Source of the DNA: Verrucomicrobiota bacterium
GTDB taxonomy: Bacteria > Verrucomicrobiota > Verrucomicrobiia > Opitutales > Opitutaceae
Reading direction: 5' to 3'
DNA length: 17,266 nt
Assembly (NCBI GenBank): GCA_023446735.1
Contig: JAEXPQ010000131.1
Coordinates: 1 to 17,266, forward strand
Shown here: piece by piece, positions 1 through 7,746 of the stretch
Numbering within the stretch: position 1 is the stretch's first letter
Layout: each line of letters opens with the position of its first letter
Made by a program: the position numbers and the translations under genes
Notes under the pieces: generated by a model
Seen by the model: only the letters and a program-made list of their open reading frames with translations
Databases searched by the model: none
Told to the model about the DNA's origin: nothing

Positions 1-1
1 C

Positions 2-1426
2 AGCTACACGGTGCGGCTGCGCAGCCGCCTCACGTTGCGGCTCGAGGCCGGCGCCACGCTCCTTGCCGCCGACCCGCCGGCCCCCGGCGCGCCCGGCGGC
101 TACGACGCCCCCGAGCCGAATCCGCACAACGTGCATCAGGACTTCGGGCACACGCATTTCCGCAACAGCCTGCTCTGGGGCGACGGCCTAGAGGATGTGA
201 CGATCGAGGGCGCGGGCCGGATCTTCGGCCGCGGGCTCAGCCGCGGCAACACCCGCGTGGCGCTGCCGGTCGGCGTGCTCCACGACCCGGCCGCCGCCGC
301 GCCGCCCGACGTGCTCGAGGCCGACGGCCCCGGCGATTTCGCGCCGCCTCCGGGTGTCGTTTCCGGGCCGTGGGGACACCCGAAGGCCCGCGACCGCCTG
401 CCCGACGGCGTGGGCAACAAGGCCATCGCCATCGTGCGCAGCCGCAACGTCGTGTTCCGCGACTTCTCGATCCTGCACGGCGGCCACTTCGGCATCCTCG
501 CGACGGAGGTCGACAACCTCGCGCTCGACAATCTGCGCATCGACACCAACCGCGACGGCATCGACATCGACGGCTGCCGCAACGTGCGCGTTTCCCGCTG
601 CTCCGTGAACGCCCCTTGGGACGACGCGATCTGCCTGAAGAGCAGCGCGCCCTTCGGCCCGCCGCGGATTACCGAGAACGTGACGATTTCCGACTGCCTC
701 GTCTCCGGCTACGACGAGGGCTCGCTCCTCGACGGCACGCGCCGCACCACCTGGAAGACGCGCGGCTGGCCGCACGGCCGCATCAAGCTCGGCACGGAGT
801 CGAGCGGCGGCTTCCGCCAGATCGTGATCGCCAACTGTATCTTCGACCATTGCCGGGGACTCGCACTCGAGCAGGTCGACGGCGGTGTGCTGGAGGATGT
901 GGTTGTCTCGAATCTCGTGATGCGCGAGGTGCAGAACACCCCGTTGTTCATCCGCCTCGGGGCGCGGCTGCGTTCGCCGGGCACGCCCGCCGTCGGCACC
1001 GTGCGCCGGATCAAGATCTCGCAGGTGATCGCCACCGGTGTGGCGCCCGAGTACGGGCTCATGATCGTGGGGCTGCCCGAACATCCAATCGAGGATCTCA
1101 CCGTGCGCGACGTGCTCGTCGAGTACCGCGGCGGCGGCACGGCGGCCGATGCCGCGCGTGTGATTCCCGAATACACGGCCGACTACCCCGAGCCCGGTCC
1201 GCCCGGCCGCTGGGGCACCTTGCCGGCGTGGGGCGCGTTCGTGCGGCACGCGCGCAACGTGACGTTGATCGATGTCGAGCTGCGCGTCGTGGCGCCGGAT
1301 GCGCGCCCGGCGCTGCGGCTGGAGGATGTCGATGGCGCCGCGCTCGTCCGCGTGCGAGCCGACGGCCGCGCCGGTGCGCCGTTTCTGGTGCAGAAGGATG
1401 TGCGGGGGCTGGAGATCGAGCGCTAG
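2..1426 (+). CDS. Glycoside hydrolase family 28 (polygalacturonase-like), 5' truncated by window edge
   Basis: GH28 enzymes are right-handed beta-helix hydrolases of galacturonan or rhamnogalacturonan. The frame is already open at base 2 and reads SYTV before the GTG at 11. Family members normally carry a signal peptide and an N-terminal strand region, so the real start is upstream. Numbering from the GTG codon, the core motifs are N-R-D-G at 180-183, the Asp pair D204-D205 in PWDDAICLKS, and HGRIKLGTESSGG at 255-267, which replaces the classical G-H-G segment but keeps the basic R257/K259. The N-x-D and DD pairs supply the catalytic acids in this family. Residues 76-135 form a longer, Pro/Ala-rich loop before the helix core. 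The stop is TAG at 1424-1426, and the response regulator starts 96 bp later. The exact substrate cannot be told; a rhamnogalacturonan- or galacturonide-acting exo-enzyme is plausible. Confidence 0.88.
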   Translation, partial: SYTVRLRSRLTLRLEAGATLLAADPPAPGAPGGYDAPEPNPHNVHQDFGHTHFRNSLLWGDGLEDVTIEGAGRIFGRGLSRGNTRVALPVGVLHDPAAAAPPDVLEADGPGDFAPPPGVVSGPWGHPKARDRLPDGVGNKAIAIVRSRNVVFRDFSILHGGHFGILATEVDNLALDNLRIDTNRDGIDIDGCRNVRVSRCSVNAPWDDAICLKSSAPFGPPRITENVTISDCLVSGYDEGSLLDGTRRTTWKTRGWPHGRIKLGTESSGGFRQIVIANCIFDHCRGLALEQVDGGVLEDVVVSNLVMREVQNTPLFIRLGARLRSPGTPAVGTVRRIKISQVIATGVAPEYGLMIVGLPEHPIEDLTVRDVLVEYRGGGTAADAARVIPEYTADYPEPGPPGRWGTLPAWGAFVRHARNVTLIDVELRVVAPDARPALRLEDVDGAALVRVRADGRAGAPFLVQKDVRGLEIER

Positions 1427-1522
1427 GGTCACGAGGCGGTCTCCTCCGCTCCTGCGCCTGTCACAATCATCTAGGCATCCCGCCGGTGGGTCCGTTTACT
1501 GCCGGTTGTTCGCCATTACCCC

Positions 1523-2929
1523 ATGGAGCCTGACACGATTTTTTCCCTCGGAACGACGGTGCTGTTGCTGGAGGACGATGCTGGGCTGGTCCGGCGTCTC
1601 ACCGCGTACCTGGAGGGCCGCGGCCTGGAGTTGTACGTCGCGCGCGATCTCGCCGAGGCGCGGCGGGTGTTGCGCGAGGAGCGTCCCGATTTCGCGCTCG
1701 TCGACCTGCATCTGCCGGACGGGCACGGGCTGGCGTTGTTGCGCGAACGGCTCTTCTCCGAGAACACCGCCGTGGTCGTGATGACGGCCTTCGGCGGGAT
1801 CGCGGAGGCGGTGGAGGCGATGCGGCTGGGGGCGGCGGATTTCCTCACCAAGCCGTTCGATCTCGAGGCGGTGCCGCTGGCGTTCCTGCGGTGCCGGAGC
1901 CTGCGGCGCTCGGCGCGACGCGACGAGCAGCGCGGCGGCGAAGCCGCGACGGAATCCGAGCTGTTCTTCGGCGAGAGCCTTGCCGGGGTGCGATCGGAGT
2001 TGGAGCAGATGCTCGCGGCCGAGCGACGGCTCGGGAGCCGCCTGCCGCCGCTGCTGATCGAGGGGGAGACCGGCACCGGTAAGAGCGTGCTCGCGCGCTG
2101 GGTGCACCGGCAGGGACCGCGCGCGGATCGTCCGTTCATCGCGATCAACTGCGCAGCGTTGCCCGAGCAGCTCGCGGAGTCGGAGCTTTTCGGCCACGAG
2201 CGTGGTGCGTTCACGGACGCCAAGCAGGCCCGCGTGGGCCTGTTCGAGGCGGCCGATGGCGGCACGTTGTTTCTCGACGAGCTCGGGGCGCTCCCGCTGT
2301 CGACCCAGGCGAAGCTTCTCGCGGCGGTGGAGGAGGGGACGATCCGGCGCCTCGGCGCCACGCGTACCTTTCCGGTGGATGTGCGGGTGATCGCGGCCAA
2401 CAACTGCCCGCTCGACGAGCTCGTGCGGCGCGGACTCTTCCGCGAGGATCTCCATCATCGGTTGAACCTGCTGCGCATTGTGCTGCCGCCCCTGCGCGAA
2501 CGGGGCGAGGATGTCGTCCTGCTCGCGCGGCGGCTATTGGCAGCGGCGGCGGCGCGCTACCGCGCGGGCGACCTCGCGATCGGCGCGGCGGGCGAGGCCC
2601 GGCGGCGCGCGCAGCCGGGGCGCGGCAACATCCGCGAACTGGCGCACGTGATCGAGCGTGCGGTCATCTTCGGCCCCGGGCCAGTGCTGGAGTTTGAGGT
2701 GTTGGGCGGGACGGGCGAGGCGGTCGCGGCCCCGTGGCTCAACCCGGCGTGGCGCCTGCCCGAGACCGGCTTCACGATCGAGGGCGCGATCGGGGTTCTG
2801 ATCGCCACCGCGCTGCGGGAGACCGCGGGCAACCTCTCCGCTGCCGCCAGGCGCCTCGGGGTGACTCGTGAGTATATCCGGTATCACCAGGGCCGGGCCG
2901 CGGGCGATCGGCTCGAAGTGGAGGGCTGA
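1523..2929 (+). CDS. NtrC-type response regulator (receiver, sigma-54 AAA+ ATPase, Fis-type HTH)
   Basis: A 468-residue transcription activator. The receiver domain (about 12-125) shows acidic D18/D19, phosphoacceptor D61 in LVDLHLPDG, T88 and K110 in TKPF. The AAA+ domain (about 145-385) shows Walker A GETGTGKS at 181-188, Walker B LFLDEL at 249-254 and arginine-finger candidates R307/R313 in REDLHHRLN. A Fis-like HTH lies at about 436-455 (GNLSAAARRLGVTREYIRYH). Such proteins use ATP hydrolysis to remodel RNA polymerase holding sigma-54. Two departures are visible. The sigma-54 contact loop reads GAFTDA (228-233) instead of GAFTGA, and the usual WPGN before the last AAA+ helix reads GRGN (366-369). 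The start is the ATG at 1523, with no clear Shine-Dalgarno sequence. It precedes a gap with sigma-54-like sites and shares the locus with a histidine kinase, its probable partner. Confidence 0.92.
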   Translation: MEPDTIFSLGTTVLLLEDDAGLVRRLTAYLEGRGLELYVARDLAEARRVLREERPDFALVDLHLPDGHGLALLRERLFSENTAVVVMTAFGGIAEAVEAMRLGAADFLTKPFDLEAVPLAFLRCRSLRRSARRDEQRGGEAATESELFFGESLAGVRSELEQMLAAERRLGSRLPPLLIEGETGTGKSVLARWVHRQGPRADRPFIAINCAALPEQLAESELFGHERGAFTDAKQARVGLFEAADGGTLFLDELGALPLSTQAKLLAAVEEGTIRRLGATRTFPVDVRVIAANNCPLDELVRRGLFREDLHHRLNLLRIVLPPLRERGEDVVLLARRLLAAAAARYRAGDLAIGAAGEARRRAQPGRGNIRELAHVIERAVIFGPGPVLEFEVLGGTGEAVAAPWLNPAWRLPETGFTIEGAIGVLIATALRETAGNLSAAARRLGVTREYIRYHQGRAAGDRLEVEG

Positions 2930-2941
2930 CGATGGTTGTGT

Positions 2942-3011
2942 GTAGTGGCGCAGTGGGTGGACGTCGCTTGTGTGCTTTGGCACAGCGGGGGCGGTCGACG
3001 AGTAGTGGGTG
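2942..3011 (+). promoter_or_regulatory. Repeated G(T/C)AGTGG motifs, candidate activator sites
   Basis: Three near-identical heptamers lie in the gap after the regulator: gtagtgg at 2942-2948, gcagtgg at 2950-2956 and gtagtgg at 3002-3008. The 8-mer agtgggtg occurs at 2952-2959 and 3004-3011, 52 bp apart, close to five helical turns. A 5-bp-arm inverted repeat, TGTGC-TTTG-GCACA, covers 2971-2984. Any of these could be an operator for the adjacent enhancer-binding regulator, but they are short and could be chance. Confidence 0.25.
2977..2993 (+). promoter_or_regulatory. Candidate sigma-54 promoter, distal site
   Basis: The -24 half TTGGCAC matches the sigma-54 consensus YTGGCAC exactly. Ten bases after its GG (2979-2980) comes GC at 2991-2992, the obligatory GG-N10-GC spacing. 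The -12 half is weak (ggGCg against TTGCW). The predicted start of transcription would be near 3004, upstream of the secreted-protein gene. It lies just after a gene for a sigma-54 activator, which raises its plausibility. Confidence 0.4.
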
Positions 3012-3069
3012 TCCGACGGCAGGATCTCCAAGTTTCGGCCCACCAGACGGTAAGGTTTTTGCCGGGGCG

Positions 3070-3086
3070 TTGGCATGGCGCACGCA
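3070..3086 (+). promoter_or_regulatory. Candidate sigma-54 promoter, proximal site
   Basis: The sequence ttGGcatggcgcacGCa has GG at 3072-3073, exactly ten bases, then GC at 3084-3085. Against YTGGCACGRNNNTTGCW only three defined positions differ (T for C in the -24 half, AC for TT in the -12 half). Transcription would start near 3097, leaving a leader of about 49 nt before the ATG at 3146. Confidence 0.42.
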
Positions 3087-3145
3087 AGAGGAAGGACGCT
3101 TCCATTGAGAAGCGGATCTCCCAAACCCCTCCAAGAGACTGAACC

Positions 3146-4741
3146 ATGACTATCCTGAAATTCGGTTACGCTGCTCACTGCCGGCTGCTCGGGCTCGCCA
3201 GCCTGATCGGACTGACCGGGGTCGGTGCGCAGACGGCGACGACACCTCCGCCAGCATCGCCGGTGCAGCCTCCGGTGTCCACGCCTCCCGCCCAGCCCCG
3301 CTACGATGTGAACTTCAGGCCGGGCAATTTCTCGCAGCTCTCCGCCTGGGACCTTCAACGCCTCAGGGAAGAGCTCGAACTGCGCGAAGGCGCACCGATG
3401 CGGATCAGCGTCCCGTTGCGCGCCCCACCGCTCGGCCGGCCGCTGCCACCCCCGCTGCCGGGAGAGGCCGACGAGGCGGTGGCGAGGCTCCGGCCCTATC
3501 TGGCGGAGCCGTTCTTCTCGCCGTTGAGCGCACTTTTGCAGACCGACCAACTGTCGACCCGCCGGGCCGCGATGCTCGAGCGGTATGGCGCGCAGAAACG
3601 CGAGGTGGTGAAGGCACTGGGCGACGAGCTCGGTCGCCTGCAAACGGCGACACCGGAGGAACGTCGCCGCCGGCTCGCGGTGTTCGCGCAAACGCAGGCG
3701 GCGGCGGTCGCGCAGGTGGAGGAGCAAGCGGAGGCGCTCCGGCAAGAGCTCTGCCGGGCGAGGCCCTTGGCGGAGAGCGTCGACTGGGAACGGGTGCGGA
3801 GTCGGCTCCCGGCCGAGTCCGGAGGCGAGCTGGAGGAAAAGGACCGGTTTGAGTTGTTGGAGATGACGGCCGCGTTCGAACGGGAGTTCTCGATCGAGCA
3901 GCGCGGTTTGCTCCGGGAGGCGGCGGGGGCGGCGCTTGACGGTGCCCGGTCTGAGCGCGCTCCGGCGGAGTACTTGGACTTCCTGCCCGGCACCGCGCGG
4001 GTCCGTCTTCCGGAGAGCCTGCCGGAACCGCTCGGATCGCGGATCGAGGCGTTTCGACGACTCAAGACGCAACTGCGGGATGAACTGTGCGCCATGGTCT
4101 TCACGAGGCTTCGGAGTAACGAACAGGCGCGGACCACCGCCTTCCAGGAGCTGCGGACGAGGCAGGCGGCTGGGATTGCCGAACTGGAGTCCCTTGCCGA
4201 GGAGATCCGAATCGGTCTGGTGGGGCTTCCGCTCCCCGACGAGCCGGCGAAACCGGTCCTGCCGGCGGTGCTCGCCCCGCGGATTGCCGAGTACCTGCAG
4301 GCGAAGGTGGAGACGCAGCGCGCGTTCGTCGCCAAACTTGCGGAAGTGCGGGCGGCCGCACCCCGCGCGCAGGCGGAGATCGCGGAGTGTGCGGGAGGTT
4401 ACGAGATTCGCCTCGGGGCCGAGGCCGAGGCCCCGTTGCCGGTGGCGCGGGCGCTGGCGTTGTTCAACGACGAACAGCTCCGCCGCTATGCCGAGTTGCT
4501 CGCGCTCAAGCGCTCACTGGTACAGGCGATCCGCGCCGGCGCGCCCGCCGTGCTCGCGGAGACGGACCGGCCGGTGGACGCCCTGTTGCAGGACTTTGCC
4601 GCGGTTCAGCGGCAGCGCGAGAATTGGGACAAATACTGGGCCTACCGCCAGGCCGTGCTTGAACCCGGGCTCTCCCCGGGGCAGCGGCGGTTGCTGTTCA
4701 GCAGCGCGGTCGCAACCATCGTGGCGCCCTACGTGCGGTGA
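3146..4741 (+). CDS. Secreted helical (coiled-coil-like) protein of unknown family
   Basis: A 531-residue protein that I do not recognise. It opens with a signal peptide (hydrophobic stretch about 13-28, likely cleavage after GVGA at 28), then a Pro/Thr-rich linker at about 31-52. From about 60 it is almost entirely charged, Leu/Ala/Glu/Arg-rich helix with coiled-coil character at about 135-215 and 290-360, and no further membrane span. It should be exported to the periplasm or beyond. The ATG at 3146 gives an intact signal peptide; upstream there is only a weak purine run (aagag). Its stop TGA overlaps the GTG of the histidine kinase, so the two are almost certainly co-transcribed and probably co-translated. 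Inference: a periplasmic ligand-sensing or stress partner of the kinase, or an accessory or output protein of the same circuit. No enzymatic motif was found. Confidence 0.8.
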   Translation: MTILKFGYAAHCRLLGLASLIGLTGVGAQTATTPPPASPVQPPVSTPPAQPRYDVNFRPGNFSQLSAWDLQRLREELELREGAPMRISVPLRAPPLGRPLPPPLPGEADEAVARLRPYLAEPFFSPLSALLQTDQLSTRRAAMLERYGAQKREVVKALGDELGRLQTATPEERRRRLAVFAQTQAAAVAQVEEQAEALRQELCRARPLAESVDWERVRSRLPAESGGELEEKDRFELLEMTAAFEREFSIEQRGLLREAAGAALDGARSERAPAEYLDFLPGTARVRLPESLPEPLGSRIEAFRRLKTQLRDELCAMVFTRLRSNEQARTTAFQELRTRQAAGIAELESLAEEIRIGLVGLPLPDEPAKPVLPAVLAPRIAEYLQAKVETQRAFVAKLAEVRAAAPRAQAEIAECAGGYEIRLGAEAEAPLPVARALALFNDEQLRRYAELLALKRSLVQAIRAGAPAVLAETDRPVDALLQDFAAVQRQRENWDKYWAYRQAVLEPGLSPGQRRLLFSSAVATIVAPYVR

Positions 4742-6117
4742 GCGACCCGATGGACGCGAGAGCATCCAGATACCGGAGGCGAGAGCGGCGGCTGGCTTGG
4801 GGCATGGCCGGGCTGGGACTCGCCGCGGCGGGCGCGCTCACGGCGGGCGTGTTCGCCACGCGCGGCGCGCTTCGCCGCGAGGTGGTCGAGCGGATGATCG
4901 GACAGACGGCCGCGGTGCTTCAACCGGTCGTGCAGGACCGGGTCGCCCTTGCCCTGGGAACCGCGGACGAGATTCCACCCCGGCAGCGCATGGTCGCGGC
5001 GCTTTTCGCCGGAGCACGCCAACGGGGCCTGCTCGCGCTGGCGGTGTTCGACGAGGACGGGCTCGCGGTGGCGGCCCTGCCGGAGGGGAGGGGTTTCGTC
5101 GACCTGCCGGTGGGCGACTACCTGCAGTTGCAACGGGGCGTGCCGATCAGCCGCCTGCTCCGGGCGGGCGGTACGGTGGACCGGGCGCCCGAACTCGAGG
5201 TGGTGTTGATCGTGCGGGACGAGGCTCTGGGCCGGCCGGTCGGGTTCGCGCGGTACCACTTCGATGCGCGCGCCCTCGTCGCGGAGCTGGATGTCATCGA
5301 TCGGCGGATGCAGGGGCAGACTTGGGCGATCCTGGGCCTCGGCGCCCTGCTGATCTCCGCCCTCTGCGCCGGCCTCTTCGTCCTGTTGCGCCGGGCCGGG
5401 CGGGAGATCGAACGCAGCGATGCGAGGCGGGCTCGGGCCGAGGGGAGCCTGACGTTGGCCGCCAAGGCTTCGGCGCTCGGGCCGATCACCTCGCACCTGA
5501 TGCACGGTTTGCAGGGCTCGGTCGCCGGCCTCCAGGCGGCCATGGGGCCGGGGAGCGCGGCGGCCGACTGGTCCGCCGCGCAGGAGCATGCCCGGCGAGT
5601 CCAGAAAATGGTGCAGGAGACGGTCGAGCTCCTCAACGACCGCCGGAGTGCGCTGGCCTACGAGTTGTCGGGCGACGAGCTCGGCGAGTTGATCCTCGCG
5701 CGCAACACCGCCGCGGCGCGCGACCGCGGCGTGGAGCTCGGGTTTGCCAATTCCTTCCGCGGGCGGGTCGACAATGTGCGGGGCAGCCTGCTCTGCCTGA
5801 TCGCCTGCAACCTCGTGCAGAACGCGGTCGCGGCGAGCCCCCGCGGGCAGACGGTGGGCGTCCGGCTCGGGACGCACGGCGAGGCGTCGTCGGTCCTGGT
5901 GCTGGAAGTGGTCGATTCCGGACCGGGGGTGCCGGAACCGGTGAAGGCTCGCTTGTTCGAACCCGGCTGCTCGGGCCGCCCCGGAGGTTCGGGGCTCGGG
6001 CTCGCGCTTTCGCGGCTGCTGGCCGAGCAGATCGGAGCCACCTTGGAGTTGGTCGAGACGGGGCCGCGCGGAAGCCGGTTTCGGCTCTTGGTGCCGTTGT
6101 TGGAGGTGGTTCGGTAG
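4738..6117 (+). CDS. Membrane sensor histidine kinase
   Basis: A 459-residue kinase with two membrane segments (about 19-40 and 195-217) flanking a roughly 150-residue extracytoplasmic sensor region. A short linker follows, then a dimerisation segment with the likely phospho-accepting H256 in SHLMHGLQGSVAGL. The ATPase domain has an N box NLVQNAVAAS (358-367), a G1 box DSGPG (393-397), an F box LFEPG (406-410) and a G2 box GSGLGL (417-422). The H-box is atypical: the usual H-E/D-x-x-N/T-P is H-G-L-Q-G-S. The GTG start at 4738 overlaps the upstream stop (GTGA); an in-frame ATG at 4750 is the alternative. It probably phosphorylates the NtrC-type regulator encoded at 1523-2929, with the secreted helical protein between them. 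The partner assignment is from gene order only. Confidence 0.9.
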   Translation: MSDPMDARASRYRRRERRLAWGMAGLGLAAAGALTAGVFATRGALRREVVERMIGQTAAVLQPVVQDRVALALGTADEIPPRQRMVAALFAGARQRGLLALAVFDEDGLAVAALPEGRGFVDLPVGDYLQLQRGVPISRLLRAGGTVDRAPELEVVLIVRDEALGRPVGFARYHFDARALVAELDVIDRRMQGQTWAILGLGALLISALCAGLFVLLRRAGREIERSDARRARAEGSLTLAAKASALGPITSHLMHGLQGSVAGLQAAMGPGSAAADWSAAQEHARRVQKMVQETVELLNDRRSALAYELSGDELGELILARNTAAARDRGVELGFANSFRGRVDNVRGSLLCLIACNLVQNAVAASPRGQTVGVRLGTHGEASSVLVLEVVDSGPGVPEPVKARLFEPGCSGRPGGSGLGLALSRLLAEQIGATLELVETGPRGSRFRLLVPLLEVVR

Positions 6118-6143
6118 CACCGGGCTCCAACCCAAGGGGCACT

Positions 6144-6177
6144 GAGCCGCGGCGCGGGCGCCACGGTCTTGCGGCTC
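6144..6177. other. Intergenic hairpin downstream of the kinase gene
   Basis: Perfect 7-bp arms gagccgc (6144-6150) and gcggctc (6171-6177) enclose a smaller ggcgc/gcgcc stem (6151-6162). There is no T-run after it, so it is a poor intrinsic terminator. It may be a REP-like unit or a leader structure for the DUF1080 gene. Confidence 0.3.
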
Positions 6178-6212
6178 GCCTCGTCGGTCGGGCGGTGCAC
6201 GCTCGCGAGCCC

Positions 6213-7547
6213 ATGCGCCTCCCCCTGGTTCCTCTCACCCTGCTCGTTTTGCCTCTCGTCGGCCACGCGGCGGAAGCCGGCGACCCCGCTGCCACCGAAG
6301 TCTGGACACCGGTGCCGCCGGTCGTGTCCGTGCCGGCCGAGACCGGCATCCCGTCCGATGCCGTCGTGCTCTTCGACGGCGCGAACCTCGCCGCCTGGGA
6401 ATCCGAGAAGGGCGGCCCGGCCGGCTGGACCGTGGCCGACGGAGTCCTGACCGTCGCGCCCGGTAGCGGCGGCATCCGCACCAAGCGCGGTTTCGCCGAC
6501 TGCCAGCTCCACCTCGAGTGGCGCAGCCCGGTCACCGTGAGCGGAGAGGGCCAGGGCCGCGGCAACAGCGGCGTCTACCTGCAGGGGCGCTACGAGGTGC
6601 AGGTTCTCGACAGCTACAACAACCCGACGTACGTGAACGGCCAGGCCGCCTCGCTCTACAAGGAGTCCGCGCCGCTGGTGAACGCCAGCCGCGCACCCGG
6701 CGAGTGGCAGACCTACGACATCGTCTTCACCGCGCCGCGCTTCAACGGCGACGGTTCGCTCCGTTCGCCGGCGGTCGTGACCGTCTTCCACAACGGCGTG
6801 CTGGTGCAGGACCATGTCGCCCTCGGCGGGCCCACGGCGTGGATCGGGCATCCGCCGTACGAGGCGCACCCCTTCCTCCAGCCGCTCGCGCTGCAGGACC
6901 ACGGCAACCCGGTTTCCTTCCGCAACATCTGGATCCGAGAGCTGAACACGCGGGCGCTCCTCAACGGCCGCGATCTCGCCGGCTGGTACCCGTTCCTTGA
7001 GAAACGCGAGCGCGGCCAGGACCCCGAGGGCATCTTCCGCGTGGAGGACGGCGTGCTGCACATCAAGGGCAGCGAGTTCGGCTACCTCGCCACCGAGGAG
7101 AGCTTCGCCAACTACCACTTGCGCGCGGAGTTCAAATGGGGCGAGAAGCGCTACCCGCCGCGCGACCAGTGGAAGCGCGACAGCGGCATCCTTTATCACT
7201 TCCCGCTCGGCGAGCCCGACCAGGTCTGGCCGAAGTCCATCGAATGCCAGGTGCAGGAGGAGGACTGCGGCGACATCTGGTGCGTGGCCGGCGCCACGCT
7301 CGAGTCACCCAACCAGACCAAGCAGGAGTGGGGCATGCGCCACGTGATCCGCACCGCGAACCACGAGCATCCGCGCGGCGAGTGGAACACGATCGAGGTC
7401 ATCTGCCGCGACGGCGAGATCGAGCACTGGGTCAACGGTCGGCTCGTCAACACCGGTCGCGACGCGACGGTGCGCGCTGGTCGCATCCTGCTGCAGAGCG
7501 AGGGCGCCGAGGTCTTCTACCGCAACGTCGTGCTTACGAAGTACTGA
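6213..7547 (+). CDS. Secreted protein with two DUF1080 (3-keto-disaccharide hydrolase) domains
   Basis: A 444-residue protein with a signal peptide (MRLPLVPLTLLVLPLVGHAAEA, hydrophobic 3-17, likely cleaved near 19-20). It then carries two DUF1080 (PF06439, concanavalin-like jelly-roll) domains at about 49-242 and 248-443. Each opens with the hallmark phrase, LFDGANLAAWE at 53-63 and LLNGRDLAGWYPF at 249-261. Domain 1 has RGNSGVYLQGRYEVQVLD (116-133). Domain 2 has the matching RDSGILYHF (322-330) and PKSIECQVQEEDCGDIW (340-356). Members of this family hydrolyse 3-keto-glycosides or act as carbohydrate-binding modules in Planctomycetes, Verrucomicrobia and Bacteroidetes. The ATG at 6213 was chosen because it starts the signal peptide; the frame is open far upstream only because of high GC. 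It is separated by 95 bp from the kinase, so may be its own unit. Confidence 0.87.
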   Translation: MRLPLVPLTLLVLPLVGHAAEAGDPAATEVWTPVPPVVSVPAETGIPSDAVVLFDGANLAAWESEKGGPAGWTVADGVLTVAPGSGGIRTKRGFADCQLHLEWRSPVTVSGEGQGRGNSGVYLQGRYEVQVLDSYNNPTYVNGQAASLYKESAPLVNASRAPGEWQTYDIVFTAPRFNGDGSLRSPAVVTVFHNGVLVQDHVALGGPTAWIGHPPYEAHPFLQPLALQDHGNPVSFRNIWIRELNTRALLNGRDLAGWYPFLEKRERGQDPEGIFRVEDGVLHIKGSEFGYLATEESFANYHLRAEFKWGEKRYPPRDQWKRDSGILYHFPLGEPDQVWPKSIECQVQEEDCGDIWCVAGATLESPNQTKQEWGMRHVIRTANHEHPRGEWNTIEVICRDGEIEHWVNGRLVNTGRDATVRAGRILLQSEGAEVFYRNVVLTKY

Positions 7548-7588
7548 CGGAAGAACGGCGGGGCCGGTTCATGCCAGTCGCCGGCGCG

Positions 7589-7699
7589 TAGGGTCGGACC
7601 TCGGGTCCGGACCGTCTTTGCTCCGACTGCCCTGTTGGTCCTGCCAGCCGCGCCCGCTTCGGTCCGCGCTCGACGGTCCGGCGACAAGCGCCGACCCTA
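7589..7699. repeat. REPIN-like 111-bp inverted repeat between convergent genes
   Basis: The left arm (7589-7616) and right arm (7672-7699) are mirror images. TAGGGTCGG (7589-7597) pairs perfectly with CCGACCCTA (7691-7699), and CCGGACCGTC (7607-7616) pairs perfectly with GACGGTCCGG (7672-7681). Both arms keep the same 9-nt interruption. Each arm also folds alone: cggacc-tcg-ggtccg at 7595-7609 and cggcg-acaag-cgccg at 7680-7694. This two-REP-in-inversion layout is that of REPINs. It lies between the ends of two convergent genes, where it could also act as a two-way terminator. Confidence 0.7.
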
Positions 7700-7746
7700 T
7701 CGCAAGCGTGCCGCGCTCATGGTTGGGGCGGGGCTGGCGACTGCGC

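Noticed and set aside
188..1432. 414-codon minus-strand frame opposite the GH28 gene
   Set aside because: His/Arg/Ala-rich composition without any motif; an antisense shadow typical of high-GC genes.
2534..4072. 512-codon minus-strand frame across the regulator end and the exported-protein gene
   Set aside because: It spans an intergenic region and two better-supported genes, and has a low-complexity Arg-rich translation.
4729..6135. 468-codon minus-strand frame opposite the histidine kinase
   Set aside because: The plus strand has all kinase boxes; the antisense product has no domain character.
3936..7547. One 1203-codon plus-strand open frame
   Set aside because: Only its last 445 codons (6213-7547) have signal peptide and DUF1080 character. 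The upstream part is Arg/Pro/Gly-rich out-of-frame reading of the exported-protein and kinase genes.
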